NCBI GenBank assembly: GCA_001953115.1
Contig: LSSL01000625.1
Span: forward strand, 1-57,321
Length of the DNA: 57,321 nucleotides
DNA from: Smittium mucronatum
Taxonomy: Eukaryota; Kickxellomycota; Harpellomycetes; Harpellales; Legeriomycetaceae
Reading direction: 5' to 3'
This document shows, in pieces, positions 50,331 through 57,321 of this stretch. The notes beneath the pieces were generated by a model, which saw only the letters and a program-made list of their open reading frames with translations, had not been told where the DNA came from and ran no database searches. Both the position numbers and the translations under genes were made by a program. Each line of letters starts with the position of its first letter. The stretch's first letter is position 1.

Positions 50331-50890
50331 TTAGACTGATATAAACTTTCTAACCTAAACTGTTATTGTGCGACTAAAGATGGAGTACTCTAAGGCACTA
50401 TTACTAGCGCACTCATCTCCCTCTTCCATAAGAGATCTTAGGGCAGATATTACTCCTTTACTCTTCCTATTCACACTTCGCCTGATTATCCGTGTACAAA
50501 AAACACTAAGCATTTTACAGCCCCCACAGTAGGAATATTGACGAGAATCTTACAGAGAGGTTGGGACCGGAACTTAAAGAAAGTTCCAACAAAGAAGATA
50601 AAACATCCTCCATAACTGGTTATCCGCCAAGTTGAACGATGAGTCTAAGACATCGCCTATCGCAGGTAATTAAGATGAGATATATAATGAAGCATCACTA
50701 GCCCTATATATCCATCCACATCTCGCCAAGCTTCAACCTCCAGAGAAAACATATAAGGATAAACACCGGACCAAACCAACTCATGGATGCTCATAACCAT
50801 GCCAACAGCACTACTTAATCTTCTTTTTCACTAAGCTAAAGCAAACAAACTATAAATCGGGCTAACGTTTAATCACCCCGGTCCATGAAA
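50330..50890 (+). pseudogene. GC-raised island, probable decayed coding sequence
   Basis: Base composition rises sharply between AT-rich flanks. Plus-strand frames broken by stops read like protein: SSPSSIRDLRADITPLLFLF near the start, then ILHNWLSAKLNDESKTSPIAG and ALYIHPHLAKLQPPEKTYKD further on. Nothing matches a family I know. It could be a transposon fragment or an old host gene. The edges are approximate. Confidence 0.3.
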
Positions 50891-53732
50891 TAAATTAAAA
50901 AATTAAAAAAAAAACTAACCAGACCCAAGAGTGGTAAAACTACTGCTGAACAATAAAATCTAATTTTATTTAAAAAAACAATAAAATATAAACTGAAAAT
51001 ACTAATAAAATATAAAGTGGATAGTATAGTAATCAATAGTGTTAAGACTTTCGGACCATAAATGGGACTTAGCTTCAGCTAAGACAAAAATGCGCAACCT
51101 ACCACTTTAATAGCAAATTTAAATATATTTCAAATTTTTAAAAAAAAATTTTAGACCGAAAATTTCACAGAATTGTAATCCATTTCGATGGAAAATAGGA
51201 AGAAACAGCGATCGGATTTCAAAATTCAAATCGAAAAATTATTGTTATCATCTAAATAAATCAGCAAAGCCTACTAAAAACTGTAGTTGGAAAGCCATTA
51301 ATATTATATTTTAATTTTAACAGTAAAAGAAGCAATAACTTTTTAATAAAAATAACCCTCCCATTTCTTGGACTGATTTCTACTCCATGGTGAATAAAGA
51401 GCGTTTAGAGGGCTAATTTTTAAAAATTCTTTAACTTCCTATTCTAACACTATTTAGTAAAATCAGATAGAGTATATTATTTTAAAATAATAGATAAAAC
51501 AGCAACTGCATAATATAAACAAATAGAAAAAAACATATGTAACAAAAATAAATTGTGCTTTTTTTTAAATGAGGTAAAAAGTTTAATTTTACACCCTTTT
51601 TTGGCTACGCTACGCAAAAACCAACACAAGTTTATGCGCTTTTTTTCTAATTATATATATCGATATTTAAACTTTAATTGAAGTTTGATATATATTGACA
51701 GAGGGTAGACACCTAAAATATAAATTGTACGCGATATAAATAAATTATTCTTTGATAGAAAAATAAAGAGAGGGAATAATACTTTTAATATCGTAAAATA
51801 TCCTAACTATTCAAAAAAAATCTTTAAATTAAGATGATAGTGTTTTTTTAAAAAATATGATTGGGGTTATCTGTGCTGCTGTGCATCGAGCATTTTATTG
51901 ATATTGAAACATATGCGTTAATTTCCAGCATGAATGTATATATATGTGGAGGTTTTATTGAACATAAAGGGAAAAAATTAAAGAAAATATATGAGCAAAT
52001 AGGAGTAGCTTTGGATATTTTATGGGAATCTGTTCTCAAAAAAAATTGAAAAAAAAAAAAGAAAAAAAAGAAGGTAAATCTTTTACAAATAAGTTTTAGA
52101 AAAAAGATAATTTTTCATGAATTTTTAATGTGCAAACACAAAGGAGGATACGCCATTTGGATGAAATTTAACAAAAAACGACCTCACTTGTATATAAAAA
52201 GCTGCTCTTGGTTCGTCAAAAAGAAGGACACCGAGAAATTTTATTAATAAAAATAAGTTCTGAGAGTCAAACAATTTACAAAAACAATACCTTTTTTTTA
52301 GTTAAAAATATTTGTTAAAGAAATACCTAACTAAATCCAATAAAAATTTCACATATAATTGTCCATTATCCTTTTTTTAATTCAATTCATATAACACAAT
52401 CACTAGTTTACTTTTTTTAAAACCAGCGCAAAGAAAATAAAATTTACAAAATTACACATAAAAAAAGAGAAAAAAAAAGAGAAAAAACTAAATATTAACA
52501 AAAGAAAAAAAAATTGAAATAAACCATAGAATTTCATTAGAAGAAGAAAAATCCATTCCAGTATATAAGATGGTTCAGGAAATTCAGTATTCAAAAACTG
52601 TTAAAACTGAGCACGAGCCTCACAAGCCCGCTGAAAGGATAGTCCTAAGAAGGAAAGAGACATCTGAAAAGCAGACCCCTCCACACACACACACATATAT
52701 AACTCCTCTTATTTTTTTTTAATCACCACTTTTTGTCCCTAATTCCGCCCTTGAAAGATGTTTTTATCTATTATTGCAATTCACTAAAAAAAATTTTTGC
52801 ATAAAATTCCCTTTAAAGATAATAATATGTTATAAAATCATATTAAAAAAAAAAATGATTTTTTTTTTACAGCACAAATCCAATAATGGTGGTGTCAGCT
52901 TTTAGCCGACTTAAATTATGCTTAACCACCTCCCTTCTCATCAAAATTTTTTTCATTCTATCACCAATATGTATTCATTGAAATCAGAAAAAATGTTATG
53001 ATGGTTGGAGCGGATCGGTGCAGGTTTGGATTTATTGAGGGCCCCCTAACTTATTTTACTCCAATTTTATAAGTTTTTACTAGATGTGTTAGACAGTTCC
53101 AGGAACATCTATTTTCAGATGATTAATTTTTTTTTTAAAAAAATATTTTTTTCCTTTCATATTTGATGGTCAGGAAGTTACCTATTCGCATTTCCACAAT
53201 GGTTTTAAGACCAAATTTAAAGTCAAATGATAAAATTTCAAAAATTTCCTGTTTAATTTTCCGAAAAAATTAATTTAGCTTTAGATTATTTAAAAAAAAA
53301 AGATCTTTATGAAAACATTTTTAATGTATTTTAATGTTAATTTTAAATTGTAGATGTGAAAATATTGAAATCAAAACCACTTTATATAATTATACAAACA
53401 TCTTAATTATAAATTTTTTTTATCATTTTGGATTTTGTTAAAAAACTAAATTGTGTCTGTGATAAATAATAAAGATTAAATTGTAAAATTGAATCAAATT
53501 TGATTTAAAGAAATAAAATTAATTAAAATTGGGTCAAATTGTATTAATAAAAATAAATAAATTTAGGTATACAAGGGTAAATTTTTTATCAAATTTGGCA
53601 AAAAAATGAAATAAAAATGCTCCGATTTGAACTGAAAAATAAATAATATTGGCCAATTAAATATATATATAATAAATTAACCATTGCTCAGGCAAAGTTA
53701 TAATCATTGAATTTGCCGCAATTCGTGCCTCA
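50891..53732. other. AT-rich intergenic
   Basis: No supported gene. A 62-codon frame at 51861-52049 (plus, TTG start) has a mixed composition with SSMNVYICGGFIEHKGKK but no known domain. There are A/G-rich tracts near 52040-52075 and 52460-52515, and a short CA repeat at about 52684-52697. Confidence 0.5.
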
Positions 53733-54279
53733 TCAGACTGATGAACCCCTAAGAGTGAAATACTTTGCTGTGGTTTAGGGGCTTAATGGTGTACTTTTTT
53801 GAAGTACAATAAGCTAAAATTTCACACAGAGCTGTACTATTCTTGATTGAGAATAGTACAGACAGTGCATTGCGATTCGGAGGAATGCGATTCCAGATCA
53901 GGGCCGTCCATAAACAGGAGAAACCGTTCGATTAACACAGCTGAGACTTATTCTAGTGCACAAGTTTAGCGTTTGAAATTCAGAAAGATATCAGCACCTA
54001 ATATTTATTTGTAAGTGAAAATTTTCTATCAGTTCAACATTTGGTTAGGAGCCTAATTTTATTAAACCTGTTATAATTAGGCTCTTAAAGGAGCTCATTA
54101 GATTCAATTAACCATTTTTCGTTGAAAAAAAGCTTTTTATGACTTCAATAACCTCAGTATACACCTACATGAAGTAATGACAGGGGGAGGGGTCTTTCGG
54201 TTGGTAGATTGCGCCATTTTCCCGTAGGTAAGCTTCTGGTAGTTGTGAAGAGGATCTTATTGTATTCAGGATAATAGTC
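53733..54279 (+). ncRNA. structured RNA-like unit, copy 3 (diverged)
   Basis: Aligns along its whole length with 8305-8851, with many substitutions. Kept: P3-like GTGAAAT (53755-53761) with ATTTCAC (53819-53825); a P8-like pair that is better here (AGCTGT 53830-53835 with ACAGCT 53937-53942); the ACTATTC/GAATAGT hairpin; a perfect GCCTAATT/AATTAGGC hairpin (~54050-54085); and GCGATTCGGAGG. Lost: most of the P7-like pairing (TAAGCTA against TATTCTA) and the inner part of the closing stem. Upstream flanks are unrelated to the other copies, so the unit starts here. It looks like an older, probably inactive copy. Confidence 0.5.
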
Positions 54280-54370
54280 TCTTCTATACTTCTTTTCCGT
54301 TTTCTTATATTTTATCAGCATAGCTTTCAATGAAATTGTCTTGCAATATTACTACTTGATACAAAAAATA
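54280..54370 (+). repeat. conserved 3' flank of the structured unit
   Basis: Similarity to the right-arm copy continues past the closing stem: TTTTATCAGCATAGCTTTCAATG here against TTTTTTAGTATAGTTTTTAATG at 8883-8904, then both reach GATACAAAAAAT (about 8931-8942 and 54357-54368) and diverge. The mobilised or duplicated unit was therefore about 635 bp. Confidence 0.6.
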
Positions 54371-55590
54371 ATAATTGGAATATTGTATTTCATAAAAAAA
54401 CGAATTACAAAATTTCAATTTGTTGAAACTAATAGGGTTTTGAGGGTTATTTGATATCATCTTACGCATAAATTGATTTTACTAATTATAAAACCATTAA
54501 GGCTTTTCGATTTTTATTTCAGAGTTGTTCTAAAAAGAGGATATTTTACCCACTTCTGTGTGGTTATAGGAAAAATTTTAGGTTTAAAGACATGTAATCT
54601 TGTATAATTTTGAATTTTAAGTACTTTTATTTAAATTTATTTTATCAATTTTAATCCTTTCAGAACTGGTGGTGGTAAAATAATATTTATAAATTATTGG
54701 ATAAATCAAGTAATTAGACCAATTTAAATTTTTATTGGAGAAAAATAGGAGTATGCAAACTTTGGTTATGAAAGAGTTAAAACATTTTTTTATCTAATCT
54801 GATTTAAAATTTGCCCTTATATATCTAAATTGATTTTTTTTACTTAATTTGACACATTAATTAGTGTTTGATTTTTATTAACTAAATTTGATTCAAATTT
54901 ACTTATTTTGATTTTTTTTAAATCAAATTTGATTCGATTTTATTTTTTAACCAATAATAAATTATTTTTTTGTTGATATAAACAAAAAATTACATAAATA
55001 TTAATGACAGAATTCTTATTGGCTCAAACAGTATTTTCAATATAAAGCTTCAATCAAGTTCAAATCTTGTTTCATATTAAAGAATTTAATTTATTGATTT
55101 ATTATTTACTGTTGGCGGGTTTAAAAAATTAAGATAAATATTTTTTTTAATTCAAGTTTTATAAAAAAAATTGAACGATAAAATTAAGATTTTTATTGTT
55201 AAAGAAAAATATTTACCCAATAATCAGTACTGCAGTATTGTAATATTTAATAATTATAAAATATATTTTAGTCACAATAATTATTATGCAAGCTTGGTGT
55301 TTCAAAGTAATCGATTCAAATCCAAATAAAAGCGAAGTTGTTTAATCATTTTAAATTTTGTGTTTTATAAAAACTATCATTATTTTTATTAATGTTTATT
55401 TTGCATGTTATTTAAGGCTTTTTTAATTAAAATACACGGTTTTCCGATTTTTTTCATGAAAAATGACTATATATGTGAATATAAAATTACGCTTCAGTAT
55501 AAATAAATCGTGTTTATAAGTATCAATATGAGTTTTATTAGAAAAAATAACGAAATGATAATATTTTATTTTTTCTCTTTTTTTCTAAAC
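54371..55590. other. AT-rich, no gene seen
   Basis: About 1.2 kb of AT-rich DNA with repeated AAATTTGATT-like words near 54880-54930. I see no gene. Confidence 0.6.
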
Positions 55591-55833
55591 AATACCACAA
55601 TTCATAATAGGATTGAAGTTTTATAAAAAATTTAAATGTGTTTTTTATAGAGAAATAATTAAAATATTAGGGAAAATAAATCCGACGACCACTACCCCCA
55701 CCCCCTTTACAGAAAATCTTCCAAAATCAGTTTTATCTAGGAATAAATTGATATTAAAGCGAAGAAAATTAATTAATTTTTTTTTTTGGTTACATCAAGG
55801 TGATAATATGAAAAAAAAGAAATATCCATAAAT

Positions 55834-56100
55834 AATTTCAAATAAGAATAATAAATTTTGGCCCATTCACAGTCTTAATTTTTTTTAATAAAAAATGTGC
55901 AAATTTAATTTCGCAAAGTATTATGTTCCCAAAAATAGAAATATATAAAGAATATAAAAAATATTACGAGTCCCATATCACTGTTGCTGGAGTGACACAA
56001 GAAATTCATATCCCAGAAACAGATATATATTAAAATGAGTCTTATAATAAGTATTTTAAAACCCCCGATTTTTTTTTCATAACCGAGTTTAAATCAAATT
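55834..56100 (+). pseudogene. unidentified decayed coding stretch
   Basis: An open plus-strand frame with unusual richness for this region: SIMFPKIEIYKEYKKYYESH then ITVAGVTQEIHIPETDIY, a TAA, and NESYNKYFKTPDFFFITEF before another stop. The reading frame is preserved across the single stop, which fits a decayed gene. No family is recognised. A neighbouring ATG frame at 55613-55831 (72 codons, with a TTTTPTPFTENLPKS segment) may belong to the same relic. Confidence 0.25.
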
Positions 56101-56989
56101 AATTACATTAATTATGCATATGCGTGAATTTTTTTTTGTTAAATCTTAAATAAGGATTAAGAAAAAAATCAAAATTTGTCCGAGAAGAAAAATTATTGAT
56201 ATTTTTAACCTATATTTGCTAACTTTAAAGTTTGAAAATCTTGGCAGATATTTCAAAATTTATTATCTACCTATTTGAAAAATGTTCAGCTGGGCTGATC
56301 CTAAAATTAGAGGAAATTTTATAAAAAATAGTAGGCCCAATTGAATAATTCGAAAAAATGTGTCAATCAATCTGTATAAGAAATATAAAGTATTTAGCTC
56401 TAAAAATCGAATGAACTTTTTTTTTATCAATCCATAAAAATGAAAATTTAAAGATTTAAAGGTTTTCTATTTATTAAAACATCGCAGTTACTTTGTTAAT
56501 CTTCAAATAAAAAATAATTCAGAAGGAATGTGTGGATTATAATTTCGCTATTTGAATAATGTATATATATATATAATTTCTGTTTCAAGATCAAGAGAAT
56601 ACTCACGGTGATTTTCTTACTAATTAATTAAGCGAATAAAAGATAAAATATAATGGAAGCTGTGGCTAATTTTATATATTGAAAGATAAGGGATAAGTTG
56701 GGCTAATTTAGGCTAAATAAAGAGCTTAGAAATTTTATACCAAAGAAAATAGAATAAATCAACTATTAAATATCATCTCAGATATCCAGCACTTATAAAA
56801 AAAAAGAGAACAGATAATATGCTAACAACTAGCTACAAAAACGATCAAATTTTATTAGAAAAGAGTGTCAGCATTTTTTTTTTTTGAATGATTAAAAACT
56901 TTATTTAAAATCACCATGGATACACTAAGGGGGATTACGAGAAAATACAGATAGTTATATATATAGGTAAATCTAATAAAAATCGTTAA

Positions 56990-57211
56990 ATGGATAGATT
57001 AGATAACTTAAATTTTTATGATATGATAATAGTCAATTCCCAAGAGTGTGTAAGGAAAAAAAAGAAAAAAAATATCATAAAACAAATTAATACAATAATG
57101 GTTAAATTTTTAGGTGAAGAGACCTTTCGCAGTATCTCTATGGAATATTATTTTAACATAAAACCAAGAGTGAAAATTTCAGAAAAAACTGATAGTTTCT
57201 TTTTCGAATAA
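56990..57211 (+). CDS. hypothetical 73-residue protein, doubtful
   Basis: ATG-started frame beginning MDRLDNLNFYDMIIVNSQEC, with a polylysine run from an A-tract, then VKFLGEETFRSISMEYYFNI. Its composition is less extreme than random frames here. No domain, signal peptide or splice site was recognised. It may be part of the same decayed region as 55.8-56.1 kb. Confidence 0.2.
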   Translation: MDRLDNLNFYDMIIVNSQECVRKKKKKNIIKQINTIMVKFLGEETFRSISMEYYFNIKPRVKISEKTDSFFFE

Positions 57212-57303
57212 ATATCTACAGAAAATCACAAATAATCCAACTAATCACCATAGGCCTGACATAAACTTTTATTTTCACCAATTTTTTGATTATTATAATA
57301 TTA

Positions 57304-57321
57304 ATATATATATATATATAT
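57304..57321. repeat. AT dinucleotide repeat at window end
   Basis: (AT)n runs to the last base of the window, so its full length is unknown. Confidence 0.8.

Noticed and set aside
53728..53742. TCATCAGACTGATGA with later GAAA as a hammerhead ribozyme
   Set aside because: CTGATGA and GAAA are present, but the stem II and III pairings required by the hammerhead fold are absent, and copies 1 and 2 lack CTGATGA.
1..57321. CRISPR arrays, bacterial operons or prophage
   Set aside because: No regularly spaced repeats. The spliceosomal intron and nuclear-type tRNAs show eukaryotic nuclear DNA; apparent GGAGG sequences before ATG are chance.

Overview
This window looks like nuclear DNA of a fungus, most likely a filamentous ascomycete; no species is claimed. 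The tRNA set includes A34 (inosine-type) anticodons for Val, Ser and Thr, which are eukaryotic nuclear forms. The one clear protein gene has a spliceosomal intron (GTAAGT, an ACTAAC-type branch site, TAG) and encodes an RRM plus R3H protein of the Pin4/Cip1/Cip2 family. There is also a decayed Ty3/gypsy chromovirus. Base composition is bipartite: long, nearly gene-free, extremely AT-rich tracts (about 1.9-7 kb, 10-31 kb, 54-57 kb) and moderate islands (40-53 kb and the retroelement). Such a pattern is common where repeats are mutated by RIP or decay neutrally, but RIP is not proven here.

Layout. Positions 1-8881 form a giant inverted repeat: 1868-bp arms, identical wherever compared, around a 5.1-kb AT-rich spacer. 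Each arm carries one copy of an unidentified ~547-nt structured RNA-like unit (31-577 minus, 8305-8851 plus). A third, diverged copy lies at 53.73-54.28 kb. Three tRNA genes (Val-Ser-Lys, minus strand) follow at 9.1-9.36 kb with 2-3 nt spacers, then a small retroposed insert with a 16-bp target duplication and an A-rich tail (9.78-9.98 kb). From 10 to 30.8 kb is an AT desert with only faint coding relics. At 30.77-40.0 kb a second, slightly diverged inverted repeat (arms ~760 bp) encloses 7.7 kb that holds the chromovirus (33.49-38.96 kb). A Thr-Arg tRNA pair (2-nt spacer) sits at 40.5 kb and the Pin4-like gene at 42.57-44.69 kb (minus). The rest, to 57.3 kb, is intergenic with a weak coding-relic island near 50.3-50.9 kb.

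Working genes supported here are the five tRNAs and the Pin4-like RNA-binding protein. The tRNAs appear organised as two multicistronic Pol III units, each with one T-run terminator after the last tRNA. The retroelement is dead: it has stops and frameshifts throughout and degenerate protease and RT catalytic motifs. The most unusual item is the dispersed structured unit. It has a closing stem, a T-run just after that stem, and a P3/P7/P8-like pseudoknot with motifs resembling the R and S elements of group I introns, yet no rRNA exons flank it and P4/P5 are not convincing.
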